A DNA stretch of 64,000 nucleotides from contig NC_077222.1 of NCBI RefSeq assembly GCF_024763615.1, positions 105,991,417-106,055,416 of the forward strand. The letters run 5' to 3'. Positions 23,790 to 35,166 of the stretch are shown here, piece by piece. The position numbers and the translations under genes were made by a program. The notes under the pieces were generated by a model. It had not been told where the DNA came from and did not search any database. It saw only the letters and a list, made by a program, of their open reading frames with translations. Each line of letters opens with the position of its first letter. The first letter of the stretch is position 1. The DNA comes from Phlebotomus papatasi (lineage: Eukaryota; Arthropoda; Insecta; Diptera; Psychodidae).

Positions 23790-24110
23790 TCAACTTTCTG
23801 CCTTCTGTGACCCCCATTAAAAAAATGTCCAGACGTTTTTTTCTTTTTTTCCTCGCTTACTCCATACCCTCCATTTTTTTTTGGTTTTTTTCAAAATTAT
23901 CCCAAGCTTCTTCAATGATTTTCGGATTTATTCTAGAAGTAGTCCAGGCAAACATTCCGTCCAAACATTTCGTTTTGGAGGGCCCAATTTTCAATCGATT
24001 TTGTTAAATTTAGATTTTTTGGAAAGGCATTGAAATTCTGAACCCGGCTGCATTGGTTAATCGGTAATAAACCGATTAAGTACCGAGTTTCGAATAAGTT
24101 TTTTTCGAAA
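23790..24110. repeat. Dispersed repeat family 1, copy b
   Basis: Contains the family blocks: GTGACCCCCATT, TCCAGACGTTTTTTTCTTTT, GGTTAAATTTAGA-like, GGAAAGGCATTGAAATTCTG, AACCCGGCTGCATTGGT and GATTAAGTACCGAG. The next copy follows within 400 bp, so the copies may once have been tandem. Confidence 0.7.
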
Positions 24111-24138
24111 TTGTATTTTAAACTGACGTAGCAAATTA

Positions 24139-24387
24139 CAAGATGAACACAGGACAACAATGCCCTTTCTGGAAGCGTCAGTGAGAAGGGATCAATTCAG
24201 AGTCAAACTCCTCAGTTTTCCAAAGCTTTCGGCGTACTGCATGCCTTCATCAGTAGTGACTGAATATAGTTTTTATCTCTGATGTGCAGTACGCCGAAAG
24301 CTTTTCAAAACTGAAGAGTTTGACTCTGAATTGATCCCTTCTCACTGACACCTCCGGAAAGGGCATTGATGTTCTGTGTTCATCTTG
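24139..24387. mobile_element. Snapback MITE, 249 bp, about 100-bp arms
   Basis: Left arm from CAAGATGAACACAGGACAAC, right arm ending in the complement of CAAGATGAACACAGAACATC. The arms match at about nine of ten bases through GTCAGTGAGAAGGGATCAAT and AAAGCTTTCGGCGTACTGCA. The loop is about 45 bp. No target duplication is obvious. It lies between two copies of dispersed repeat family 1. Confidence 0.8.
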
Positions 24388-24469
24388 TTTTTTTTCGAAA
24401 TCCTTTTTCTCTACTTTAAGTTTGTTCCCGAGCTAGAGGTCAAACGGTAAGAGATATTGACTTCCCGTC

Positions 24470-24860
24470 TTCGATGACCCACAACAAAAAATAATATCTC
24501 TAGACGTTTTTCTTCTTTTTGCCCTATCCCCTATCTATTCTCTAAAAGCCATGTCCTTTTTTATTTTTGGATATGTTTTAGAGATAGTCCAGCCGAGCAA
24601 TTCGCCCGAGCATACCTACGACCGGAAAATTCGCCATTTTGAATTATTGAAGGTCAATTACTTTAGAGGACCTATTTTTTCAATTTTCAACTGATTTGGT
24701 TAAATTTGGACTTTTTGGAAAGGTACTGAAATTTCGAACCCGGCTAGATCAGTCTTCATCGGTAATGAATAGGTTAAGTACCGATTTTTGAATAATTTTA
24801 GATGCCCTAAAAACCATCTTTTTCGGTTTTCTCATAATTTGCCCATACTGTTTCAATGTT
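24470..24860. repeat. Dispersed repeat family 1, copy c
   Basis: Most complete copy in this intron: GAGGTCAAACGGTAAGAGAT, CTAGACGTTTTTCTTC, GGATATGTTTTAGAGATAGT, GACCGGAAAATTCGCCATTT, CTGATTTGGTTAAATTTGGA, GGAAAGGTACTGAAATTTCG and TCATCGGTAATGAATAGGTT in order. Confidence 0.75.
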
Positions 24861-25035
24861 TTTCGGATACCTGGATGTAAATTGATCGACCTTAAAAGAT
24901 TCAGTATATAATGGATTAGTTAATAATTTCTAAACAAATTTGCGGTAGAAGTGAAGTTGCCTGATCGGCCAAATTTAAATGTTTCAAATTGAACAACTTT
25001 TATGGATTAGACTTTGCAATTTACGTAAATAATTA

Positions 25036-25262
25036 CAGTACGACTCCGATAGAGTCAACTTCTAGATTAAAATTTCTAGATTAAAATTTCACACTGTGAA
25101 AAAATCTGTAAAATTCGAGGTTTAATGTCAAACTTTTAAACCAATTTTGTTAAGAACTTGAGAAAATTTTTAAAGAGTGAAATAGTATTAACAACTGTTA
25201 ATAACTAAGAATTTTGCAGATATACATAAATCAAATGCGTTGACTCTATCGGAGTTGTACTG
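25036..25262. mobile_element. pogo-like MITE, 227 bp, TA target site
   Basis: Inverted ends CAGTACGACTCCGATAGAGT and CAGTACAACTCCGATAGAGT (right, complemented) with TA on both sides. CAGT ends plus a TA duplication fit the pogo/Tigger group. Non-coding. Confidence 0.8.
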
Positions 25263-25319
25263 TAATACGATTAAATAATTAATCTTTAAAATAATTAAGG
25301 AATATTCTTACTTGGGTTA

Positions 25320-25530
25320 ATTCCCAACAATACTTATGATCGGAAAATTCGCCACTTTGAATTATTGTAGGTCAGAGATCAATTACTTTGGGAAGATCAC
25401 TTTTAAACCGATTTGGTTAAATTTGTTTTTTGGAGAACTATTGTAATTTCGATCCCGGCTGCATAGGTCTTCATCGGTAATGGATCGGTTAAGTACCGAT
25501 TTTTTGATTTTCAAATGCTTTTTTGATCTA
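25320..25530. repeat. Dispersed repeat family 1, copy d
   Basis: Blocks GATCGGAAAATTCGCCACTT, CCGATTTGGTTAAATTTG and CATCGGTAATGGATCGGTTA in the family order. Confidence 0.7.
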
Positions 25531-26769
25531 TGAAGTCTATGAATCAATTGATCTCTGCGCAAGATCATGCGAGAAACTAATTTACAGTGAGCCGTGTCTC
25601 TAGAATTCGAGCATTCCGCAAAGCTGGGACGCTTTGACATCTCTTTTAAATTACAGCTTTCACTTTTGTGCAAGTAAAAGAATCTCTATTACCTAAATAA
25701 ATTTATGTGCATCACATTGTATATCCTAGCATGGACATTGCATAAAATAATTTTTTTCTTAAAGTATTCTAATCATCTTTTGTGAAGATGGATTTGATTT
25801 CAATCTATTGATCTAACTACTTCATGCATTTATTGCAATAGCTCACAAATTGATATATGAACATTTATGAGCTTGTACAGTTCAATTTTATTGTACTAAT
25901 CTATATACAGGGATATGAATCAGAAATATATTATTATTTATTTGGTAATTTATATCAAATTTCAGCAATATTTAATTGAGAATTTAACGTAAATGAAATT
26001 ATCACTTAGTTTCAGGCAAGGGAAAAAAATAAGGGTTTCTTACAATCTTGTCAGGTCCTGCTATCTGTAGGAATTTAAATTTCCTGCTGACTAAAATTTA
26101 ATTATTGGCTGTCTAAAATGATTTTACAAAGCTTTAGCTTCAGGTGAATCTTTTTAATTAGCTCGATAGGGAACCAAGGAAGGGAGTAGAGGCACTCTGA
26201 GAAAAACAAGGACAACAAGTTTTTCATGAGCTTTTGGTTTGGTCTCAGAGCTTCAGACAGAAGCTTCTCTAATTTATACTACATTGATTTTTAATAACTT
26301 TTAAATTAGCAAAATCTAATTTGATATTCTGTCAAATTCAGAATTCAATTGTCGCTGCTGCACGACAAAATTGTTAATAAAGTTTTCATGAAAGGAAAAC
26401 TATTTCTAATTGAAAACTTCAAATCAAAAAGTCACTGGTTGAATGATTAAAGTTTAATATTAAATTTAGCTTTATTAATTTCTCAATGCAAGATAAACTA
26501 ACGAAAGCTTGCGACTTGCATGCCCCTAAACTTTTAAATATGCCATCATGCGTTGCCAAAAATGATTGAGGATGAATTTGAGATAAAGTGCCTAAATGGA
26601 CGAAAATAAACCCTCATTTCATTATCATCGGCAAATGATGACATCAAGGCAATACTGAAGAAAATTCAGTGCAGAGTTGTGTGTAATTAAAACATGTTTT
26701 GCCTTGAGAAACTTCATGCCATATTTGATGCTTAAAATCATAGTAAAATTCTCTCCTTTCCACCCACAG
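25531..26769. other. End of the Ig1-Ig2 intron
   Basis: AT-rich, with no element recognised. It ends in a TCCTTTCCACCCACAG acceptor. Confidence 0.5.
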
Positions 26770-26897
26770 TGCCTACAGCCTCCATTTTAGGTGGTCCTGA
26801 TCTCTATGTAGACAAAGGAAGTACCATCAACCTAACTTGTGCCATTCGATTCAGTCCCGAGCCACCAGCATACATTTTCTGGTACCATCAAGATGAG
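26770..26897 (+). CDS. dpr: dpr-family gene, exon encoding the first half of Ig domain 2
   Basis: Opens in phase 1 after CACCCACAG, completing the split valine codon from the exon ending at 16907, and ends in phase 0 at GTGAGT. It encodes VPTASILGGPDLYVDKGSTI, NLTCAIRFSPEPPAYIFWYH and QDE. This covers the A-C strands of Ig2 with its first cysteine, an NLT glycosylation site and the core tryptophan. The ILGGPDL-V-KGSTINLTC block and the FSPEPP-YIFWYH run are strongly Dpr-like. Confidence 0.92.
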
Positions 26898-27877
26898 GTG
26901 AGTTCACTACTAAAATACCACAGCCACAAATTTAACCGATGTTGAATCCTTATTAAGTAGCCCCCCTCTCTCTCTTTCCCCGTGTCCCAGGGGTATTAGC
27001 TTGAATTTATGATGGGAAATTATGCGCAAAATCACATCAAAATTTCCTTTGAATTTCCAATATCTCTGGAATCAATTACATATTCTCTTTTATATTACTA
27101 ATACTAATCAGTCAACATAAACTCTATTATAAAGAACTCTCTGTATTTTCAGTATTCCGTACCCAATATTTATGCAATAAGAATGAAAATGGAAAGGACC
27201 AAGTTGAGTAGGAGAGACAATAAAAGCTGACAAAGAGTATTTGCAATAAAATTCGTTCTATGATATGTGAGGCATGAATGATTCAAATGTGAATTAATGA
27301 GATTTTTCGCAGAAAATATTTTATTATTGATAGAAAATGAAATGAAAATCAATATGAGAAAAATCACCATATCACACTCCATAGCAATTCCATCTTATTT
27401 GAAATATTCATTCATTTCCATCGAATTGATAGGGAAATATATATATATATATAGCAAAAGCTCTCAGTAAAGCTTTAAGAAGGGAATATTGAAGAAGATA
27501 CTTCAAGTATATACAATGTATCAAATATACATGAAATAAGATATACTCAATGATTTCTCTCTTCTCTTAACACTTTATTCTCACACACTATCTCGCTCTG
27601 TCCGAAAATGGAACACAACATTATATATAAAGACGAATAATTTGTGGATTGTTTATTAATAAAATAGGGGATTAATGTCAGAAAAAAAATACTCAAATAA
27701 CTCAGGCAGAATATTCCAAGATGTGGAGATTTTATTGCTCGAAATCAAAGAAAAAGCATCAAAATCTCTTTTTATATCAGCCACTGTGCTAACTGATATA
27801 ATAAGCAAAATTAGTTTTCACAGTCGACCAGTGGAAGAAAATGCGAAATAGTGGATGCACTCACGGCTGGAGTTTTA
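26898..27877. other. Intron stretch with an (AT)n microsatellite
   Basis: A short AT dinucleotide run lies at about 27436-27452. Otherwise AT-rich with nothing recognised. Confidence 0.4.
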
Positions 27878-28270
27878 TGGTGCTATTCGTATGAAAGTAG
27901 TACTTTACTGTTCTCATGGGCTTCTGCATTACCGATTTTTCTTCGTGATGCTTCCTGTAGGGGAAAGCGCGCTAACTTCGGACGATTTATCCCTCGCACA
28001 AATCATTTTTTTTTTCAAAGTTTTATAAATGAATTTGGCCTATTATAATATCATATTTTAATAGCTGGTCCAATGCCTCAAATTTTCAGAACAAAAAACT
28101 ATGAGTGAAATCCTTAAGGAACATGGAGAAAAAATTGAATTGTCCGAAGCTTGAATCGTCCGAAGGTAACGCGCTTTCCCCTACTGACTGTTTTTCCCGG
28201 TCCTCGTCGTATTTTAAAACCATCAAACAGTCGTGACAAAAACCAATCAACCGATTATCGAATAGCACCA
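27878..28270. mobile_element. MITE with TTA target site, interrupted by a second MITE
   Basis: Ends TGGTGCTATTCG and its complement CGAATAGCACCA, with TTA directly outside both (27875-27877 and 28271-28273), suggesting a PIF/Harbinger-type insertion. The left half (CTGTTCTCATGGGCTTCTGC) matches the element at 61387-61664. The 222-bp MITE at 27960-28181 splits it. Confidence 0.65.
27960..28181. mobile_element. Nested MITE, 222 bp, TA target site
   Basis: Ends GGGGAAAGCGCGCTAACTTC and, complemented, GGGGAAAGCGCGTTACCTTC. The inverted repeats continue through GGACGATT. TA lies on both sides. It is inserted into the 27878-28270 element, so it is the younger of the two. Confidence 0.85.
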
Positions 28271-28658
28271 TTATTCTTCAACCAAAAATAAATGGATTTC
28301 TATTTGAACGAAATGTCGTTGATGTTTGAAAATTCAAACACAACAACGAATTTTCAAATTAAAATTTTCACACAAAATGGAAAAACGTTTATGAAATAAC
28401 GCATTAAGCACCTGGCAGAAGTGTTGCTCAGTGATTAAGAAATGATTAAGTAATGGGACAGGAGTAGTAACCAAAATGAACGAGATTGAAACATTTTGAC
28501 ACTCGAGAACTTCGAAATTCGCACTACAATGAGAAACGAAATGAGAATTAAAATGGGTGGCAAAGTGTCCCAGGCTTTACGAAGTACTCGGACTAGCGAC
28601 TTACGTGCTGTACACCTCAAAAGGACTTTACCATCAATTACCGTTTGGCTTGGGAGTA

Positions 28659-28875
28659 GGGGAAAGTGCCCATGCTTTGCACGGTCACAAGCTTTACAAT
28701 GACTAAAATTTTCCTATGTTTTTGAATAAATACGACTCCGCAATATATTTTAAAAACAAGACACTTTCCCCTAGTTTTTAAAATATAGAAAAGATGAGTC
28801 ACATTTATTGAAAAACATACAAAAAATTTAGTTATTATAGAGCTTGGGACCGTGTAAAGCATAGGCACTTTCCCC
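28659..28875. mobile_element. MITE, 217 bp, TA target site
   Basis: Ends GGGGAAAGTGCCCATGCTTT and, complemented, GGGGAAAGTGCCTATGCTTT. The inverted repeats run about 55 bp with scattered mismatches through CACGGTC and AGCTTTA-like words. TA flanks both ends. An internal CACTTTCCCCTA word near 28770 hints at a further partial end inside it. Confidence 0.85.
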
Positions 28876-29225
28876 TAATATATTTGAAATTCGAATAATT
28901 AGGTATCGATTTTGAACCGATTCATAAGCGGTTTATAACCAAGTCGAAATTGGAATCGATTCAGGCTTGTCCAAAAATTCCAAGACCTTTTCAAACTGTG
29001 GTGAATATTATTAGGCCGTCTTTAGACTAGAGGTTTAACCCAGTTCTCGAAAGTCTCAAAATCTTAAATAGTGAACGATTTTATTGCTTTTTGAAAATCT
29101 AGTAGGTAATTTATTTTCAATAATTCAATTCTGAATTATTTTTTTCAAAAACCTCTGATAAGATATTAGAGTAGATAAGCCATATGGCTGAGCCTTAGGT
29201 CTAAAGCCCGTATTAGTGGGGAGTT

Positions 29226-29369
29226 TGTAACGTCAGAGTGACAGTGATATTTCCGGTCATTTGAGTTTTGGCATTTGAGCGATAGAGAATAAAGATGCAT
29301 TCAAATATAGTCTTAAGTGATCTCTAAATATTCGTGTTGTATTTGGATCATCTATATTCAAAACCGACA
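29226..29369 (+). repeat. Possible short LTR of a decayed gypsy-type element
   Basis: A TGTAACGTCAGAG...ACCGACA stretch of about 144 bp that starts TG, ends CA and contains AATAAA near 29290. A TGGCGACGGATGTGG primer-binding-like sequence follows four bases later (29374) and a gag remnant 95 bp after it. No second LTR was found, so this is inferred from position and ends only. Confidence 0.4.
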
Positions 29370-29463
29370 TATCTGGCGACGGATGTGGCCAAGTATCCGC
29401 GAGCGATAAAAATTTCCCGAAATAATAGATCAGAAAAGTAACATTTTATCGCTCAAAAACGAG

Positions 29464-29870
29464 ATGCTGCCGATTAACGCGAGCGACACCCGAACAGGGG
29501 ACTTCAGTAGGGCACCCGGTATTGGCTCCATCGAACAGTACATTCCCGGAGAGGATTTTGTTCAGTACAAGAGCAGACTGGACCAATTTTTCATCAGGAA
29601 TGCCGTGGATAAGCAACGCAGAGTGGCACTTACCATAAGTAGTGGGTTACAACGTGCTTGAGTCTTTGACTGTTCCAGGTCCAGGGAAGCCAGAGCAAAA
29701 TCTTACGACCAAATAATGGAAATGTTGCAGGAGCACTAGCATTACAAGCCCACCAGGAACATTCATGCTGAACGGTATAAATTCAATACCCAGCAGCAAA
29801 TGGAGGGTGAAACACAACAGGACTACACAATCGAATTGAAACTATTAGATACTCAGGGTCAAGCTTTTGG
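29464..29870 (+). pseudogene. Gag remnant of an LTR retrotransposon
   Basis: Opens MLPINASD and contains IEQYIPGEDFVQYKSRLDQF, FIRNAVDKQRRVALT, and in the same frame after a stop DQIMEMLQEH, a second stop, then ERYKFNTQQQMEGETQQDYT and IELKLL. The order and words match the N-terminal gag of mag-like Ty3/gypsy elements as I know them. Two in-frame stops (the first at 29659) and loss of similarity after about 29870 show it is dead. No pol follows. Confidence 0.75.
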
Positions 29871-29929
29871 ACCAAAATATGTACCAAGATATGGGACCAA
29901 CGAACCCCCCAAAGATAATACTATTTGGA

Positions 29930-30300
29930 TGAGAAATACGCTCTCTACAGTCTTTTTTTTTAACCTTTGCTCTTGAAAAACCATCAAATGTCCGCTTATA
30001 GGTAATCTAGCGTATCCAAAAATGAAAAAAAAATCGCACGACGCGTTTTTGAGCAATCCCAAAAAGCATGGTTTTGGCGGGAATTACAGGGATAAATGGG
30101 GGAACATTTAGGGGCATGTTAATGGTCTCAGGACCGATTTATGGAGGCATTCCCCGAAGGTCCCATGTATCTGGCTGTAGGCGTGGTAACGGCCGGACGC
30201 ACAGATGCACAGACGAAGAGACGGATAAACAGGGTGACATCATTTCTCAGAAGTCTAAAACAAGGATCAATTGCTGATCTCAATGGCTGGTCTTGACCTG
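29930..30300 (-). repeat. Dispersed repeat family 1, copy e (reverse)
   Basis: Read on the minus strand it matches 63440-63560: ACGCGTCGTGCGATTTTTTT against ATGCGTCGTACGATTTTTTT, then TCATTTTTGGATACG against TCATTTTTGGGTATG. It directly follows the gag remnant and probably inserted into it. Confidence 0.65.
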
Positions 30301-33300
30301 ACTCAAAACATGTCGCCATTCTAGCCTGTTACGCGTCACTGTTCCCTAATTCTGCTGGTCTCCTGATCCACGCCAGTCGCTGGCCCTTCTTGAAACATAG
30401 GGTCTGCACCTAAAGACTGACCGCATGCGGAATTTCTAGATAATATTTTTTATTATTTTTTTATTACATCTGCGATAGGGTTGTCAGCCCCATATCTTGT
30501 GGAATCAAATGCAGTGAAGCTCGTTGGATACAATTCGAACACCCTCAAGACCAGAAAGCCTCCATGTGATCCAAAGCGGATTCAAATTCGGAACACTTAC
30601 ATCATAGAACGATTACTCTCCCAAGCAGCAATTTTTTCTTAAAATAGTCTTGTAGAATTCCTTAAGAAAGGCACTATAGAACCCAAAATCTATTTATTTA
30701 CTTATAACGCTCTTGCTTCCATCACTGAGATTACTTTGAGTGAAGTGGCGCACTCTTAAGGATCTTAAGAGCTGCTATGGGAATTTCAACAGAAAATTTT
30801 CACTTTAAGTCTTTTAAAAGTGCACTAAAAGACTTGTCTAATACTTGGTTCTATAAGACAGCTATTTTGCTTCTTGGGCTACCACTTCAATCATTGAGTT
30901 AACTTTTACAAAAATTTATTTTTGATAAAGAAACGATTAAAATTGACATTTCCCATAGGCCGAGCGGGCCGAGCAGAGCGAAAGAAATTTTTAATGGTTC
31001 TATATTCAACAGTTTTATCCCGATTAATTTAATACTTTCAAAAAATATTCTTGATATGTTTTAATAATATAAAAAAATATATATACTTTTTTGGAAATTA
31101 CAAAAACCGACGTGATATTTAGAAGAGTCTATCTGTTAATCTTTGAGACACAATCAAAACGGATTTTCCGATTTTTTTTTACAATATTCACTGAATAAAT
31201 ATCTTATTTATTACCATTAGTCACTTCTTTTATTGAGCAGACCCTTTCTAACTCCATCCACGTAAACCTACTAATTATTTCTAAGTTGATTAACTGGGTA
31301 GGACTTAAAATTATTTTTAGAAAGAAACTGAAAGATGAAATAATGAGTTTGAAGATAATCCTCTAAAATTAATAAAAATTAAATAATTTAAGGCAAAGCA
31401 GTGAATTATTTAAACCTTATTTGAGAATATTGTTCTATACGTTATATTTCTAAATTAACATCATATATATAAAAAAAAATTATTGAACTAATTTTAATCA
31501 AAAATCGTTTTCAAAAAATATCTGTTTCATCAATGAAATTTAATAAATTCATATAAAAATAAATTTATATAAATTCGATTTGGATTGAAAATTATTAGCA
31601 AATGAGTATGAAAAGTAAATATTTCAAATAAAAAAAAATCACAGATAAAATTGCTGATTTATTTGATTAATTAGAGAATTAAAGCCAAATCTGAAATTAA
31701 TATCATTGGAAGCCGCTTAATTACTCAGAGATTAAAGCCATTGAGCAGTATTTAGATATGTATTGAAAGTGGATACAATTTAACGTATTTTTGAGTAAAT
31801 ATATTTTTTACCATCCCCATTGTTATAAAATTATCCAAATTTTGTCGATTTGTGAACAAAAACTCTCTAGCAATTGAACGTGATTTGAATTTAGTTATTG
31901 ACCTCTTTTTGAAGAACCAAAAGCACTCTGAATCTTTTTTCTGCGCCTTTCCAATTCCTCAATCTGTCTCGAAAAGTATCGGATTTTTCTGTGGGAAAAT
32001 CTTCAGATGGCAAATGGGAAAAGGCCTCTAACACAGGGGGGTAGGGGGTAGAAGAAAGACAAAGTGGAACGTGAACTTAATGATGATATTATTGATCAGT
32101 TTGTCTGTTTATGGACCACTCTCAGTTCAATTCTCCCAGGGACAGCCTCATACCCTATGTCCAGAAAATCTGCACACTAGGCGCCTTCCTTGCCCTTTCT
32201 ATATGGGAAATATATGGTAAGACCAGACCCTGACAAGATAGAATGTGATGGTGAATTTTTGGGATTTGTTTCCGCATCTTCCACCCTCGTCTCGACCAAG
32301 AGCAAAAAAAATGTAATATGCTGGGGCCAGTGAGAATGGTTTCATTTTGATGATGTTGTTCCACTTCTTCGATGCCATAAAATAAATCTAATATCATTGC
32401 ACAGAGGCACAATCAACGCAGAAAAAATGAAGAAAGCCATTGACTAAATTGTATGACTGAAGGATGAGGATATTCAATAAATTATCCCTCATACCATCCA
32501 TAGCAAAAAAAAATCTGCTGCCAGTCTCGGATATTTCTAATAATTCCCAGAGGCAGACTGACAATTTCCAGGCTCCGGAAAATCACGGGGAGCTCCTTTG
32601 GGATTTTATTCTACTTGAGAAGGCATAACTTCAAATAAGCGTAATTCTTTTTATTAAAAAGGAGAACTAAACTTGATGGGAACAATTTGCAAAGTTAGCT
32701 ATACAAAAAATAATTTTAGGCCACGCCCCTTTGCAAATTATGGATAGATTAGGTTCAAGTTTTTGGAGTTGTAATGTGAATTACAGAATTTAAATAAGAT
32801 CAATTAAGCAAAATACCAGTAATAATGAAATATTTGGCCTAACTCAAGTAGTGAGCGTAATAAAAATAGACCACGCCCCTAATTTAATGTGTACGATGCA
32901 CGATCCCAATTTGATTTAAAATTTTCTAAGCCTTTTGCATTTTGCAATACTTATAATATTTCGGAAAAGCGAATAAAGATGTAAGGCTATGGGTGGGGCA
33001 ATATGAACTAGTGGGCGGAGCTTAGGAAGAGCCGTGACAAAATTTTACGCTTTCTCTTTATCCTCTACTTCTAACAATCTCACACAACTGTTAATGAAAA
33101 CTGAGGGCTTTTATTAGAAAAAAACTGTTCTAAATTTTCGTGAAAAAAAATAGGAACAGTTTGTAGTAGAACTGTTGAGCTTGGAAAAGTTGGAATCCGT
33201 CCTGACGAAGACTCTTTTTGGCCAACGGTATCAATCGCTATTTAGCTAGTTATTCCGATTTCAAAAAACCAATTTCCATTGAACTTTTCTTTTTTTTTAG

Positions 33301-34837
33301 CAAGTTGACAAGGATTATGAGACATATTTTCCTGTAAAATTTAAAAATTCTCACTTATGATTTGCGTTTTTTTTTTCTTCAAAATAATAAGAAAAATTCC
33401 AACAGGAATTCGAAAAAGAAAAAAGGTGTAAAGTTAATTTTCACTTTATTTTTCCCTGCAATATTATTCTGCAACGATTGTTATTATTTATTTTTTTCAA
33501 TATTTTCACATTTTCTTGTATTTTTTGTGATTTTTCGAATCGATTTTCAAACAACGAGGCATATTAAATGTTTAGAGGTTACGAGTTTTTGTCAAGATAA
33601 GATTTCTTAGTCGGTAATTTAGTATTTTTTCGGATTCGACGAGTATTTTTGTAATATTTTTGCAATACTAGATAACCTCGACAAATATTTCTTATATTTT
33701 CGCAATGTTTGATAAACAATTCGTGATTTCGTTATTTTAATGGCAGTATGAGGATTTTTCGATTTTTCGATTATTACAAAATTATAATTTTATTCCCTTT
33801 TAGAATCCGGTTTTATCTCTATAAGAACAATATACAAATTATAGTCAATTTAAGAAAGATCCTTGAAAATTTTAAATGAAGAAAATACTGATATACAATA
33901 CAATCACTCAAGACTAAAATTAAAAATTGATATGTTTTTCGCGTAAAATCCTAGACATTATCCGTTTTCTTTTCTATTTTACGTGGAGTATTTGAAGGAA
34001 TTTTCTCAAATAAAGACTTTATTAACCTAAAGAAAAACGTTTCAAACATTGTTAATAGTATTTCAATAATAGAGAACTTACAATTTTTCTTTGATTGTAT
34101 GTCGAATAAAAAAGTATTTTACTCAGTATTTTTTCCAATTTAAGGAAGAATACGTTACTACACGATTTTTTAAACATTTGTGCAATTTATCATCCTTTAT
34201 TAATTTTATAATAACTTGTATTATTTTGCTGTTTATAATATTTTTTTTGTTGGTTCTTGATATCTAACAATTTCAACTTACTAAAAAGAACATTTTCCCG
34301 ATAAAATCCTTAGAAATTATGCGATCTTTTTACTCCGGTTTTAGTTAAAACAAAAATTAAAAATTGTAAAGGGTTCACGACCAAGTAAACCGCTAAAAAT
34401 CTGTCAATTTCGTATTTATTACGAATATAAATAGGTTTATCAAAGCTTTAATCATTAAATGCCATAACCGTTTTCTTATTTACGAGAGCTGAAACAAAAT
34501 GTTATTAAAATGATAAACAATTTGGAAAATGATTAGTATCAAATTTAAAAAACAAATAGAAAAATAATAAAAGATAATAAGAAAAAAGTTCGAAATTCCT
34601 GCACAGGTTTATTATGAAAAGAACTTCATTGAAATTTATTATAAATATACGAAAATTGTATTTATTAAGTGAAACAATAATTTAACAACCATTTGAAAAC
34701 TTAAAAAAAACGCGATATTTTAGTTTATTTGCTTATTTTCTATGTAAATTAATCAAACTCTCACCGGGAATACCACTAGAAAATTCTTTCCGGCTTTTGA
34801 TGAGAAAATTTCTAATCGAAAATTTCGTGGATTACTA
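30301..34837. other. Long AT-rich intron stretch
   Basis: About 4.5 kb without a recognised exon. 30470-30610 is richer in GC and looks like an unidentified element fragment (AGGGTTGTCAGCCCC near 30480). 32700-33030 holds three CACGCCC/GGGCGGAG-like words. The rest is very AT-rich. Confidence 0.4.
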
Positions 34838-35166
34838 CAGTAGAGTCTCGCTATAGGCCATCGCTCTATAGTCCACAATTTATCGACCGTTGATTTCAAA
34901 ACACTGATTTTATGTTAGGTTATGTTTTTTGTACGCAACAAGCATAATTATTTTAATATTTTTGGCAAACTTTATTGAGTAAGTTGTGATAATTGTGATC
35001 CACAATGAAGAGAGCAAGGACAAGTACCACAATCGCAAAGAAAGTGGAAGCCGTCGAGCAATTGCAATACTAAAAGTCGTTGATAATTTTAAAAAATTAC
35101 ATGGACTATAGTGCGACCCAAGTGTCAAATTTGAAACCAAATATGGACTACAGCGAGACTCTACTG
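34838..35166. mobile_element. pogo-like MITE, 329 bp, with a scrap of transposase
   Basis: Inverted ends CAGTAGAGTCTCGCTATAGG and, complemented, CAGTAGAGTCTCGCTGTAGT with TA on both sides. A second inner pair (CTATAGTCCA and TGGACTATAG) is present. On the + strand from about 35005 the frame MKRARTSTTIAKKVEAVEQL then stops. It resembles the start of the N-terminal HTH of pogo/Tigger transposases (basic residues, then TI-KK-E). This fits an internal deletion derivative of an autonomous pogo element. Confidence 0.8.
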
